Positions 44,431-53,697 of a DNA stretch of 64,000 nucleotides are shown here, one piece after another. Each line of letters starts with the position of its first letter. Positions within the stretch are counted from its first letter, which is position 1. Position numbers and translations under genes: made by a program. Under the pieces are notes generated by a model. It did not search any database and was not told the origin of the DNA. It worked only from the letters and a program-made list of their open reading frames with translations. The stretch is from JANSYA01 sp965243385 (GTDB lineage Bacteria > Spirochaetota > Leptospiria > Leptospirales > Leptonemataceae). The stretch covers positions 1,984,001 to 2,048,000 of the forward strand of contig CBDEUV010000002.1 in the NCBI GenBank assembly GCA_965243385.1, read 5' to 3'.

Positions 44431-45882
44431 ATGCCTGTGATCGCCTTCGACAATACCTACACCAGACTTCCCGAACAATTCTACGCTCGCGTGAAGCCGG
44501 CGACCGTATCGCGGCCTGGCCTCTTCGCCTACAACGAAGAGCTGGCGCAGGAACTGGGCATCGACCTCTCGACCATTTCGAAAGATGAACGCGCCGCCCT
44601 GTTTACCGGCCAGTCGCTACCCGAGCAAGCGAGCGCTTTGGCACTCGCCTATGCCGGCCACCAGTTCGGTCAGTTCAATCCCCAGCTGGGAGACGGCCGC
44701 GCCCTGCTTTTGGGCGAGGTGGTGTCACCCAACGGAGAGCGCTACGATATTCAGCTCAAAGGTTCCGGAGTAACACCGTGGTCGCGAGGCGGCGACGGCC
44801 TGTCGTGGGTGGGCCCGGTGATCCGCGAATACATCGTCAGCGAAGCGATGCACCGGCTGGGCGTGCCGACCACCCGGGCTCTGGCGGCCGCCACGACCGG
44901 CGACCTGGTGTATCGTGAAGAGCCATTGCCAGGCGGGATCTTCACCCGCGTGGCCGCCAGTCATATCCGCATTGGCACATTTGAATTCTTTGCCGCTCGC
45001 CGCGATACCGAGAGTCTACGACTATTGGCCGACTATGCGATGGATCGCCACTATCCGGAATGCAAGCAAGCCGGGAATCCCTACCTGGCCTTTCTCGAAG
45101 CGGTCGGACGAAAGCAGGCCGCTCTGGTTGCCAGATGGATGTCGCTCGGTTTTATACACGGAGTGATGAACACCGACAATACATCTATCTCCGGCGAGAC
45201 AATCGACTACGGCCCATGCGCGTTCATCGATACTTTTTCAATCAACAAGGTATTCAGCTCCATCGATCGCGGCGGCCGCTACGCCTACGGGAATCAACTG
45301 AACATCGCCCGGTGGAATCTGGTGCAGTTGGCCAACTGCCTGGTGCCGCTTGTCGACAGCGACAGCGACCGCGCGATCAAGCAACTCGAAGACCGCCTCG
45401 ATCAATTCATGCATGTTTACGAAACGGAGTGGCTCCAGGCGATGGCCGCGAAGTTCGGGATCTTCGATACGCTGCCGGATGATGCGAAGATCATCCAGGC
45501 GTATTTAAGCCACCTCGAAGCGGAACAGCTCGATTTTACGATACACTTTCGCAGGCTGATTGATAGCATTGATGGCACCGATGCTATCGATGGCGATGAC
45601 GGCCCCGCAGAGTTTCGCAAGATGTGGCACAAGCGCCTTGATGAACAAACGCAAAGCCGCGCCGAAGCCGTCGAACTCATGAAGCAAAGCAACCCGGTAT
45701 ATATTCCACGCAATCACCAGGTGGAACGGGCCATCCAGGCCGGAACCGCAGGCGATTTTTCGCTTTTCGAGCGCATGAACGAATGCCTGAAGGCACCTTT
45801 CGAGCAGCGCGATGAATTCGCGGAATTCGAACTGGCGCCCCAATCCGAAGAAGTCGTTACTGCGACTTTTTGCGGGACTTAG
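44431..45882 (+). CDS. selO: SelO-type protein adenylyltransferase (pseudokinase fold)
   Basis: This 483-residue protein transfers AMP from ATP to Ser/Thr/Tyr of target proteins (redox-related AMPylation). The signature stretches are LALAYAGHQFGQFNPQLGDG, DIQLKGSGVTPWSRGGDG, GVPTTRALAA, MSLGFIHGVMNTDN and DYGPCAFIDTF. The third residue from the C-terminus is Cys (TFCGT), the site that is selenocysteine in eukaryotic SelO. There is no in-frame TGA there, so this is the Cys form. It is a single gene with a convergent neighbour. Confidence 0.95.
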   Translation: MPVIAFDNTYTRLPEQFYARVKPATVSRPGLFAYNEELAQELGIDLSTISKDERAALFTGQSLPEQASALALAYAGHQFGQFNPQLGDGRALLLGEVVSPNGERYDIQLKGSGVTPWSRGGDGLSWVGPVIREYIVSEAMHRLGVPTTRALAAATTGDLVYREEPLPGGIFTRVAASHIRIGTFEFFAARRDTESLRLLADYAMDRHYPECKQAGNPYLAFLEAVGRKQAALVARWMSLGFIHGVMNTDNTSISGETIDYGPCAFIDTFSINKVFSSIDRGGRYAYGNQLNIARWNLVQLANCLVPLVDSDSDRAIKQLEDRLDQFMHVYETEWLQAMAAKFGIFDTLPDDAKIIQAYLSHLEAEQLDFTIHFRRLIDSIDGTDAIDGDDGPAEFRKMWHKRLDEQTQSRAEAVELMKQSNPVYIPRNHQVERAIQAGTAGDFSLFERMNECLKAPFEQRDEFAEFELAPQSEEVVTATFCGT

Positions 45883-45972
45883 CAAGGCTGTCGCAGACAG
45901 TCCAAAAGGCTCCGAAGACCCAAAATACGTCAGTCGCACTTTTGCCCCATGCGATTCTTTCCGGCCCGGCGC

Positions 45973-47460
45973 TCATACACTGCCATCGTCGAAAACGATA
46001 GTCGTACCGTCGATATCGATAACATCGCCGGACGCCAGAGATCGATTGTTTCGCAGGCGCTTGTTATTCACCCGAACTCCGCCCTCGCCGACCAGGGTAT
46101 ACGCTCTACGTTTCGAGTCGTACAATACCGTCGCGCGCGAAGCTCTGGAATCGCCGCTTGAAGTTCTGTTTAAGTCCTTGTTAAACTTCGAGTGCGCGAT
46201 TGTGATGTCGGCTCCGGCGTTGCCGCCGATAATCGTATGGGCGCCGTTCAACGGCACGACCTGTTTTACGCGCCGGCGCGCGCCGGGGTCAATCACTTCG
46301 AGGGTCGGCTCGCCGGGATCGCGTTCAAATTTCTTTTTGTATAATAATGCGGCGGCCAGAAGCGCCAGAGCGAGCGGCAAGAGCAGCCAGGGCGTGAGTG
46401 CTTTCATCGGCATCCCGAACAGACCGCTCGCAAAATAGTAGCGCGTGGTTTCCTGTGGTCGATTTTGCCCGCCGCTGAATTGCAGGCGTACGAAGCGCCG
46501 GTCCGCCGGGATCATCGTCGCGCGATATGTAATTTGATATTCGCCGCGCACCTGTTCGATGATGCGCGCATAGACGCCGGCCAATTCACGGGCGTTGCGC
46601 GCGTCAAAAACCACGCCGCCGGTTTCCCGCGCGATTTGCGCGAGCCGACGATCGCGGCGAAGATATCCCGACCCGTAATTGATGACAAATACGGAAACGC
46701 CCTCCGCCTGGCCCGTCTGTAATGGTTCGGTGTATGGAACCACCCGGGTGCCAAGCGCCGGGTGCGGTTTCCCCGTATAGGTGAAATAGGGCCGGTTTTC
46801 ACCGTCGGACAGTACGATTAAAACGCGACGTCCCTTTCTCACCCGAATCTGCTCGAGAGCGTCATTCAGACTCGCGTACAATTCCGTATACGCTTCCGCG
46901 CCTTTCGGACGCACGATTTCCAGCATACCCGCCTCGAGGTCTTGCGGATCCGCGGTAAAGTCCGTATGCATCGTCGTGCTGGTATGATACGAAGCGAGGG
47001 CGACCTGATCGTAACGCGGGTCCAGCTCCCGTAAAAAGCTCCGCGTCGCGTCCCGCGCATGATCGATGCGAGTCCGTCCGCCCGTACGAACATACATACT
47101 GCCGGAGTTGTCCAGTAGTACGAAAAAGCTCACCGGACCGCGCTCCGCTTCGCTGGCGGCGAAATTCAGAATCGGAACCGATGTCTGGTCGCTTTCGTCA
47201 TTTTCGCCAGAGTATTCGAAAAGCTCGAATTGCTCCTGGCGCAGATCACGCAACGGGCGCCCCTGCGAATCCGTCGCCACAACATACGCGGTGATACGCT
47301 GCAAGGGCAACAATTGAGCCGGATCCAGTTGCGTAATTCGCAGGCCGTCCGCATGCAGTGCTCCAAAGGCCGAGGCCAGACAAACAAAAAATCCGCAGAG
47401 CCATTCGCGCAAACGCAAGCGCCGCGCGCGCATTGTATTTCGTTCGGTAATTCGTTTCAT
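45973..47460 (-). CDS. exported vWA domain protein with membrane anchor and degenerate FHA domain
   Basis: The protein is 495 residues. A signal segment (WLCGFFVCLASAFGALHA) is followed by a beta domain at about 40-105 and a von Willebrand A domain at about 110-310 with the MIDAS motif LLDNSGSM and VLSDGEN. A membrane helix (ALTPWLLLPLALALLAAALLY) follows, with a cytoplasmic C-terminal domain from about 385. That domain has the FHA outline (TIIGGNAGADITIAHSKF, LASGDVIDIDGTTIVF), but the usual Gly-Arg is Gly-Gly and the SxxH is SRAS-RA, so phosphothreonine binding may be lost. A strong Shine-Dalgarno precedes the ATG. It is the last gene of the ECF-phosphatase-kinase-FHA operon and probably its envelope-facing output. 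Confidence 0.85.
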   Translation of the reverse strand: MKRITERNTMRARRLRLREWLCGFFVCLASAFGALHADGLRITQLDPAQLLPLQRITAYVVATDSQGRPLRDLRQEQFELFEYSGENDESDQTSVPILNFAASEAERGPVSFFVLLDNSGSMYVRTGGRTRIDHARDATRSFLRELDPRYDQVALASYHTSTTMHTDFTADPQDLEAGMLEIVRPKGAEAYTELYASLNDALEQIRVRKGRRVLIVLSDGENRPYFTYTGKPHPALGTRVVPYTEPLQTGQAEGVSVFVINYGSGYLRRDRRLAQIARETGGVVFDARNARELAGVYARIIEQVRGEYQITYRATMIPADRRFVRLQFSGGQNRPQETTRYYFASGLFGMPMKALTPWLLLPLALALLAAALLYKKKFERDPGEPTLEVIDPGARRRVKQVVPLNGAHTIIGGNAGADITIAHSKFNKDLNRTSSGDSRASRATVLYDSKRRAYTLVGEGGVRVNNKRLRNNRSLASGDVIDIDGTTIVFDDGSV

Positions 47461-47486
47461 AATTCCCCTCGCTTTCTGAAGTGCCC

Positions 47487-48374
47487 TCAGTAGTGATACA
47501 ATAATCGGGCGGCGCCGATTTGAACGACGTCGTTCGGTTTTAAGACGTGTTCGCGCACGCGATCATCGTTTGCGAACACCAGAGCTCCCCTGAGCCGTTG
47601 CCGTACAGACACGCCCTGCTTGCGGACTTCGAGTCGCGCGTGTCCCGGGCGAACATTCCGATACCCTTCCAGATGAATCCCGTCGTCGCGGGAGCGCCCC
47701 ACGCTCAGACTGCGTTCGCCGATTAAAAAATCGCGGCCTTTATGGCGGCCGTTCAAGAGGGTGAGTATCCCGTATGAAAGCCGGGCTTCCACCAGGCTAT
47801 AACAGAGCCCGAGCGCGGCGCCGAATAACACCAGGCCGATCAGACGCGCGAGAGCGATCTCGGGGATCATAATCCGAATGTACTCTAATGCCAGACCGCC
47901 GAGCGCGCCGCCCAGCATGCCGCCCAATACGCCGACCCGTAGTTTCGCCGCCGAACGCGAACGCAGACCGTCGATCATGCCGATAAACACGCCCAACGCC
48001 GCCCAGCCGAGCGCCCGGGCCAGCGGGAGACCCAGTGTGCGAAACTGAATTTGAGAATATATTAGATACTCGCCGAGCAATAGCAACGAGCCCTGCGCCA
48101 CCAGAAATCCCGCAACGCCGCCCAGCAGGCCAAAAAATAGTCCGCGCCGGATTCCGTGCCACAGCACTCCGCGCGTGGACAGGATCAGACCGTCGGCGCT
48201 TCCAAAGAACCCGCCGATGACGACACCAAAGATCGCCCCCAGCGCGATGCTCAGGATTAAATACGATGGGAAATCGCTCTGCAGCCAGAGTGCGACTTCC
48301 GCGAAGGGCCATGCAGCCAGGCCTGCGAGTACCCCAATGGCGGTTAAGAATAGTTTTCGTTGAAACGCTGACAT
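47487..48374 (-). CDS. polytopic membrane protein with C-terminal FHA domain
   Basis: This 295-residue protein has about six to seven glycine-rich membrane helices over residues 8-205 (for example ILSIALGAIFGVVIGGFFG and VLGGMLGGALGGLALEYI), then a cytoplasmic FHA domain at about 212-295 with SLSVGRSRDDGIHLEG and VRPGHARLEV, which keeps the phospho-peptide-binding Gly-Arg and the His. It lies between the kinase gene (16 bases) and the vWA-FHA gene (26 bases). It is the likely phospho-Thr reader for the neighbouring Ser/Thr kinase. Confidence 0.85.
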   Translation of the reverse strand: MSAFQRKLFLTAIGVLAGLAAWPFAEVALWLQSDFPSYLILSIALGAIFGVVIGGFFGSADGLILSTRGVLWHGIRRGLFFGLLGGVAGFLVAQGSLLLLGEYLIYSQIQFRTLGLPLARALGWAALGVFIGMIDGLRSRSAAKLRVGVLGGMLGGALGGLALEYIRIMIPEIALARLIGLVLFGAALGLCYSLVEARLSYGILTLLNGRHKGRDFLIGERSLSVGRSRDDGIHLEGYRNVRPGHARLEVRKQGVSVRQRLRGALVFANDDRVREHVLKPNDVVQIGAARLLYHY

Positions 48375-48390
48375 GTTTTAAGTCCCCCCG

Positions 48391-50319
48391 TTATAGAATC
48401 GTATAATTCAGATCGTTCTTTTGATCGTCGTAATCGACAAGCATGCGGCGCCGTTCTTTCGACGCGATATTCACACGGGCGAAACGTTCCTGCGCGCCGT
48501 GCGAAAGCGTAAGAAAATAGGTCCCGGGCGCCAGAGTCAGGCGCCGGCCTTTTGTATCGAGAGGTTCGATGGATATAACGCGCTGGCTCTGTTTGCCGTC
48601 CAGATAGTGAGCCTCATCGTTGATTCGCATTTCGATTCCGGGCGTATCACTGCGAATGTACAACTGGCCCGGAATCGGCTGCAGCAGAATATCCAGAAAT
48701 ACCCGCGGCTGCTGGCGATGAATATGAGTTCGCACGAGTTTGGGGAAATAATTCTCTTGTTGAAAGACAAACGAGTATTCGCGTCCCGACGCGAGGGTCG
48801 ATTGCTTCACGTCGCCCAGGGGTCGCCAGGCCGATCCGTACTTCACCAGCAACTTCGTAAAATCCGTAATGTCGCGGCGGGTATTCGAATCCGTAACGCG
48901 ATATCGCAATTGAATCGGAGCGGGATCCGGCGCTTCGTGACGCAGACTCACCAGATGATCCGTCGCGCGGCGTTGTAAATTCCGGGGCAGCAATAAAAAT
49001 TCATGCTGGTGGAGCGTGCCGTGAATGCGAAGCAACGCACGGTATCGGCCGCTCGGAATATACAATCGATCGCTGCGAAAGACTGTCGCGTCGTTTCGCG
49101 CGCCGGCCGCCACCGGTTGCGATGACGCCACACCGCCACCCGGATCCGCGCGAAGAGCGACGTCCTGCACGCGCTGAAACCCCTGCTCGGCCCGAAACCA
49201 TAACTCGGCCCGGGGATTCCGAATCCCAGGCGCGTCAGCGGGCGGCATGATCAATTCAATTTCCAGGGCGCCGACTTCATCCTGGTTGATGATTTCGTTA
49301 TGGTATCCGCGCGAAATCGCGTATCCGGCCAGGCCGACCAACACGGCGCAAGCACAGAGCCCCGCAATCAGCCATTTGCGATAGTCCGCGACCCACTGCG
49401 CCGGTGTGCGACGCTGCGCCGCTCGACCGTGCTTGCTGCTTCGCCGCCGATATAGAAAGGCGCGCAGCTCGCTCTTGATGTTTTCGCTGTTTCTGAGACT
49501 CCCCAGCCGCCGGCCGATTTTTGCAATCGGCCCTTCCAGATCGTTATAACGTTTTTCTGGCAGGCGGTGCATGGCCTTCTTAATAATCCCGCGCAGAAAA
49601 CTTGAAATTTTCGGATTGATTTGATGCGGCGGCCGGTATTCCCCCCGCGCGATCCGGGTGATTGTTTCGGGGGTCATGTTGCCCGGATAGGGACTCTTTC
49701 CGGTCACCATTTTATATAGAACAACACCCAGCGAATAGATATCCGAACGATGATCGACCGTGCTTGAATTGTCGATTTGCTCCGGCGACATGTACGCCGG
49801 AGTTCCGAGAGTCATATCGCGCGTCAGATTTTCTCCGTGGCTTTCCTTCGAAGTTGCAATGCCGAAGTCGGTCAATTTAACCGCGCCCGTTCGCGATATC
49901 AAAATATTCTCCGGTTTGATGTCGCGATGCACAACCCCCTTATCGTGGGCGTATTTGAGCGCCCGGCAGATTTCGTAAAAAATCATCAGCGCGATGTCGT
50001 TCGGCAAGTACCGATGCTTTTCGATTACTTCCGCCAGCGAGATGCCGTCCACGAATTCCATGGCGATATAATAAGAAGCGCCTTCTTTGAAATGGTCGTA
50101 GACCTGAACGATACGGTCTTCGCGAAAGTCGAGCATCAACTCCGCTTCGCGTAAAAAACGCCGGGCGATCGTTTTATTGCCCGCCAGAGCCAGACGTTTG
50201 AGTATAATATCGCGATTCAGTGTAGGATGCCGGGCGCGATAGATTTTCCCCATACCGCCCTGAGCGATCATTTTGATAATCGTGTATTTGCCCACTTTCG
50301 TCTTTCGTGCAGCGATCAT
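48391..50319 (-). CDS. membrane-anchored Ser/Thr protein kinase
   Basis: The protein is 642 residues. The cytoplasmic kinase domain (about 10-275) has a complete set: AQGGMGKIYRA glycine loop at 19-29, Lys41 in ILKRL, VVHRDIKPENIL, LTDFGIA, and GTPAYMSPEQ activation-loop end. A basic linker leads to one membrane helix (WLIAGLCACAVLVGLAGYAI, about 325-345) and a C-terminal extracytoplasmic region of about 290 residues made of beta segments without PASTA repeats. Start 50319 is chosen because GGAGGAG lies 7 bases upstream; a longer frame to 50358 overlaps the phosphoesterase gene. It lies in an operon with a phosphatase and two FHA proteins. Confidence 0.92.
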   Translation of the reverse strand: MIAARKTKVGKYTIIKMIAQGGMGKIYRARHPTLNRDIILKRLALAGNKTIARRFLREAELMLDFREDRIVQVYDHFKEGASYYIAMEFVDGISLAEVIEKHRYLPNDIALMIFYEICRALKYAHDKGVVHRDIKPENILISRTGAVKLTDFGIATSKESHGENLTRDMTLGTPAYMSPEQIDNSSTVDHRSDIYSLGVVLYKMVTGKSPYPGNMTPETITRIARGEYRPPHQINPKISSFLRGIIKKAMHRLPEKRYNDLEGPIAKIGRRLGSLRNSENIKSELRAFLYRRRSSKHGRAAQRRTPAQWVADYRKWLIAGLCACAVLVGLAGYAISRGYHNEIINQDEVGALEIELIMPPADAPGIRNPRAELWFRAEQGFQRVQDVALRADPGGGVASSQPVAAGARNDATVFRSDRLYIPSGRYRALLRIHGTLHQHEFLLLPRNLQRRATDHLVSLRHEAPDPAPIQLRYRVTDSNTRRDITDFTKLLVKYGSAWRPLGDVKQSTLASGREYSFVFQQENYFPKLVRTHIHRQQPRVFLDILLQPIPGQLYIRSDTPGIEMRINDEAHYLDGKQSQRVISIEPLDTKGRRLTLAPGTYFLTLSHGAQERFARVNIASKERRRMLVDYDDQKNDLNYTIL

Positions 50320-50354
50320 GATTTTTCTCCTCCGGCGGTTTGCTTCAACCGCGA

Positions 50355-51470
50355 TCATAGCGTACCGGATAAGTCTTGTATTTCGATGATATCGGAGTCC
50401 AGGTGAATGGCGCGACCCGGCATCAGGCGTGCGATGATAAAGCGATTCGGATTGTGAATCTGGACATAGCGCCCTCGGGCCCGGCGATGATAGAGATCTT
50501 TTACCGGGCGATGACCGCCGAAGTACAGCGCGTGAGGCCAGTACTCCGGACGGAGATACTCCGCCAGCATCTGTTGCGTGCTGCCTTCGGTCGCGTAGCC
50601 GTCGGCCGTCCAGGTCAGCCCCTCGACCACTTCCGGGTGTTCGCGGTAATTCAGGATTTCTTCGCGACTGAAAAAACGAAGCGGTTCCGCGTGCGAGACC
50701 AAAAAATCGCGGCCAACCGCCAGCAGGGGCAGGCTTTTTTCGTACAGATCGTACTGTCGCAAAAAGTCCGCGCCGTAAAACTTCAATATATATTCCGTAA
50801 CCATTGGGCCTTCTAATGCGAATTTCATGAAACTGTGGTTTCCGTTGCCGTTTTCATTTTTAATGTTATCGTGGTTGCCTTTTAAATAATGAAAGCGAGC
50901 CGGAAACGCGATGGTCAGTTCCAGAATCATTTCCATTACGCCCAGACTTTCGCGCATCTCTTCGTCCATGTACTTGTGGCGGCGAAAGCGTTTCACATAT
51001 TCGCGTTGCGCCAGTTGCCAGCGTTTCGCCGCTCGACTTTCCGCGTGCATCCCGTCGCCGACGCAGACCACCTGCACGTCGCCCGTCGCCAGGCGATCCA
51101 GAACGCTTCGGCCGCGCTCGTCCTGAAAAAAGAGCGTGCTCAACATCAAATCCAGGCGAGCGTGAATATCGGGAATCAGGATCGTCTCTATGCAGTGGTC
51201 TAACAAAACGAGTCCGCCGCCCAGATTGTCCCGATCGCCGGGACGCAGGTCTCGATTTTCGTAACGTAACGAGTTCGTCGCCAGGGTCGCCAGGATTCGC
51301 ATACGTTCGGAATCCGGCGGCGTACGCCGGCGGGCGATCGACTTAATTCGATTGGCGATGGGTGCGATTGCGAATGTTTGCACTTTGGAACGCTCCAATG
51401 ATTGATCGTTAAAATTCATGATAACGGTCTGGCGGCCGGATCGGATAACACAGGCCGCCAGGCCGGTCAT
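50355..51470 (-). CDS. PPP-like metallophosphoesterase, spirochaete type
   Basis: The protein is 371 residues from the ATG at 51470, which overlaps the preceding stop as TAATG; a start at 51419 (MNFNDQSLERSK) is also possible. The metal motifs are LIPDIHARLDL, VVCVGDGMHAES, LKGNHDN, SHAEP and FGGHRPVKD, that is the PPP/bis-nucleosyl-tetraphosphatase plan with GDGMH in place of GDxVD. I know this variant from spirochaete genomes. Next to a Ser/Thr kinase and FHA readers it is a plausible phosphoprotein phosphatase, in place of the usual PP2C enzyme. The stop is 35 bases before the kinase start. Confidence 0.85.
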   Translation of the reverse strand: MTGLAACVIRSGRQTVIMNFNDQSLERSKVQTFAIAPIANRIKSIARRRTPPDSERMRILATLATNSLRYENRDLRPGDRDNLGGGLVLLDHCIETILIPDIHARLDLMLSTLFFQDERGRSVLDRLATGDVQVVCVGDGMHAESRAAKRWQLAQREYVKRFRRHKYMDEEMRESLGVMEMILELTIAFPARFHYLKGNHDNIKNENGNGNHSFMKFALEGPMVTEYILKFYGADFLRQYDLYEKSLPLLAVGRDFLVSHAEPLRFFSREEILNYREHPEVVEGLTWTADGYATEGSTQQMLAEYLRPEYWPHALYFGGHRPVKDLYHRRARGRYVQIHNPNRFIIARLMPGRAIHLDSDIIEIQDLSGTL

Positions 51471-52000
51471 TACTGGATTACCAGCGTCTTGTTGATATCC
51501 GCGAATTCCCTGGTCAGAGCCATGGTGATATTCGACAGTGCCTCTTCCTGGTCTTCGGCGCTCAGGTCGTCCGGACATACAGCGATCTTAAAGATCGCCG
51601 AGGTGCTCGCCACGGGGCCTTCGTCGAAACGCACTTCCTGATCCTTTTCCAGGTCCCCGCCCAGAACGGCGGCGTCATGTTCGGCCGCGTTGGGAACATC
51701 CGTGCGAATTCCAATACTCGCGTATTCAACGTTTCGCGCGTCGCCGACTACCGGCCCGATGTTGATTAACGATCCCGAATAGGTCATCACGATCGCGCCG
51801 CGTTCGTCGTCGCGATCGAGACTGTCCACTTCTTCCATTTGCTGGTCTTCGATTTCGCGCTCGAAGGCTTCTTTTTTTCCCAGCCACGCTTCCGCCATTA
51901 ACTCGACCGACTCGTCGGTTTTCGGCAGACCGGCGGCGCGAGTAATACCCTGCAGGTGCTCCCGGACCGTCGTTGGGATTTGTTCCAGATATTCTCCCAT
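51470..52000 (-). CDS. unrecognised acidic cytoplasmic protein in the ECF-kinase operon
   Basis: The protein is 176 residues, clearly acidic, with no signal or membrane segment. The first 70 residues look helical (LMAEAWLGKKEAFEREIEDQQMEEVDSLDRDDE); the rest is beta-strand-like (GAIVMTYSGSLINIGP, ASTSAIFKIAVCP). GGAG lies 8 bases before the ATG. It lies between the sigma factor (115 bases) and the phosphoesterase gene (overlap TAATG). Its position suggests a regulator or substrate of the phospho-signalling set, for example an anti-sigma or scaffold protein, but no family is recognised. Confidence 0.75.
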   Translation of the reverse strand: MGEYLEQIPTTVREHLQGITRAAGLPKTDESVELMAEAWLGKKEAFEREIEDQQMEEVDSLDRDDERGAIVMTYSGSLINIGPVVGDARNVEYASIGIRTDVPNAAEHDAAVLGGDLEKDQEVRFDEGPVASTSAIFKIAVCPDDLSAEDQEEALSNITMALTREFADINKTLVIQ

Positions 52001-52115
52001 GTTCGTTCTCCGTTGTTAGATGATCAGACCCGTTCATTCATCGGGTCAGCACTATCATGACGGGCGCATCGCCGCCCATGTTCCCAAAAATTTCGAGACC
52101 CGGTTTTTCGATTAT

Positions 52116-52706
52116 TCAGCCGGCGTTCAAGAGTTCGGACCACTGACTGAGGTTTTGAATGGAGTCGATGTCGGATGCTTTGATTCCGCGTTCGCGAAAT
52201 TCTTTGAGTAAGCTGTCGCGGCCTCTACTCATTCTGGACTTAATAGTGCCGACCGGCAGTTTGAGCGTCTCCGAAATCCGCTGATAGTCGTAGCCGCGAT
52301 AATAATAGTACACCAGAACGTCGCGATAACTTCGCGGACGGATGGCGAGCATCGCGTCGAGTATAGATTCTATCGCAGCGATCGTTTCCAGACGATCGTC
52401 GGACACACCGCTCGCGAGTTCTTCTTCAAACTCCGTGGCGATTTCGCGAGAGCGCGATTGGTCGTAGCACTGGCGGATTATGATTCGAACCAGCCAGGGA
52501 AACAGGCGTTCCGGATTGCGCAGTTGATGGCGACGGTCCATCGCTTTAAGCAAGCCCGCGCTGACCGCATCCTCCGCTCCGTCATAGTCGGGGCTGCGGG
52601 TGCGCGCGATTCGTAACAATCGCGGCCTGTAAACGAAAGCGCGCGCCAGAAATTCGCGCGCGTCTTCCGCGGTGTTTCGATTCGCTTCGTTGCCGGATAG
52701 ATCCAT
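52116..52706 (-). CDS. ECF-type RNA polymerase sigma factor
   Basis: This 196-residue protein has sigma region 2 (RPRLLRIARTRSPDYDGAEDAVSAGLLKAMDRR with LFPWLVRIIIRQCYDQSRSR) and region 4 (RPRSYRDVLVYYYYRGYDYQRISETLKLPVGTIKSRMSRGRDSL). A C-terminal tail of about 30 residues follows. GAGGTG is well placed before the ATG. It heads the leftward operon with the phosphoesterase, Ser/Thr kinase and FHA proteins. There is no classical anti-sigma gene, so phosphorylation control is possible. Confidence 0.92.
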   Translation of the reverse strand: MDLSGNEANRNTAEDAREFLARAFVYRPRLLRIARTRSPDYDGAEDAVSAGLLKAMDRRHQLRNPERLFPWLVRIIIRQCYDQSRSREIATEFEEELASGVSDDRLETIAAIESILDAMLAIRPRSYRDVLVYYYYRGYDYQRISETLKLPVGTIKSRMSRGRDSLLKEFRERGIKASDIDSIQNLSQWSELLNAG

Positions 52707-52845
52707 GTTTCACCTCGCTTGCATTTAGTATGGAATGGAGTGGTTTGGGACCACCGCAGCTGAGTGCATAATTCGTACCATCTAACAGGATGGCGCAAAC
52801 GGTCGTTCTGCGACATTCTGTACTGCGCGATGAGATCAAAACATA

Positions 52846-53616
52846 TCAGTCCAACGCGAGCCGGTATAAATTTATATCTTCGTCGGGAGTTAGAAACATG
52901 GCGAAACTCGCGGCCGATCCGCGATACACATTGAGATCGGTTTCGCCCGGGACGCCCGGCACGTATCCGCGAACGTCGTGTTGCCAGAATATCCAGGGAA
53001 TGTATTCAGGCAGGCCGCGCACGTCGCTCATCCAGATGGGATAGTTCAGTTCCAGACCGCGAGCGTACGCTTTCCAGAAGTCGCGGGTGAGATACAGAAC
53101 CGGACGGCGGTCATAGTGGGCCTCCAATCGCCTGAGAAAAACCGTCAGTTCGCGGCGAAATGCGCGTCGCGACGGGCGCGCGCTACAATTGCCCGAAAAC
53201 TCCAGATCCACGGCCGGCGGCAATGCTTCGCGGATATTCGGTACCGTGCGAATGAAATTCCGTGCTTGATCGCGGCCGCTTCGGCACAATGTAAAAAAAT
53301 GATAGGCGCCCGGTACGATGCCGACCGCCCGGGCGCCGCGCCAGTTCTCTAAAAAACGCCGATCGCGAAAGTCCCCGCCTTCGGTCGCCTTGATATAGGC
53401 GAAACGATAGGTCTCGGCCGGAACCCGCTGCCAGTCGATGCGCCCGCGATGATGCGAAACATCGATTCCGCGTACGGCGAAATTATGCGGCACGTCGCGC
53501 AACTGCCGCGCAACCCAGATCCAGGCGCAAGCGAGCGTCACAATCAGAACACCGATTCGCAGGAGGCGTTGCCGGTACGTCGCGGCGCTTTGATCGAGAC
53601 TGCGTTCACCCTTCAT
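52846..53616 (-). CDS. GH25-family lysozyme with membrane anchor
   Basis: This 256-residue protein has one N-terminal membrane segment (LLRIGVLIVTLACAWIWVA) and a GH25 muramidase domain: RGIDVSHHRGRIDW with Asp52, YIKATEGGDFRD, GAYHFF and PPAVDLEF with Asp137 and Glu139 as catalytic acids, ending with YPIWMSDV and WQHD. It should cleave peptidoglycan in the periplasm. Start 53616 is preferred; the frame runs on upstream into a GC-rich repeat, which yields a spurious 38-residue extension. The ECF operon starts nearby in the same direction, but separate transcription is likely. Confidence 0.9.
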   Translation of the reverse strand: MKGERSLDQSAATYRQRLLRIGVLIVTLACAWIWVARQLRDVPHNFAVRGIDVSHHRGRIDWQRVPAETYRFAYIKATEGGDFRDRRFLENWRGARAVGIVPGAYHFFTLCRSGRDQARNFIRTVPNIREALPPAVDLEFSGNCSARPSRRAFRRELTVFLRRLEAHYDRRPVLYLTRDFWKAYARGLELNYPIWMSDVRGLPEYIPWIFWQHDVRGYVPGVPGETDLNVYRGSAASFAMFLTPDEDINLYRLALD

Positions 53617-53651
53617 AGGGGCATGACGCGCGCAGCCGTTCTTGAGTTCCG

Positions 53652-53697
53652 ATTTTTTGGAACGGGCCTCGCCTGCGGCGCAGCCGGGGGATTCGTC
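53652..53697 (+). repeat. GC-rich direct repeat, copy A
   Basis: A T-run followed by a 35-base core (starting CGGGCCTCGCCTG) that recurs at 56241-56288 with three differences in the core and the same ATTTTTT lead. The two copies have the same orientation and flank the lectin lipoprotein gene. Confidence 0.75.

Noticed and set aside
45840..45882. Selenocysteine at the SelO C-terminus
   Set aside because: The codon is TGC (Cys) in TFCGT; there is no in-frame TGA before the stop and no SECIS-like hairpin was seen.
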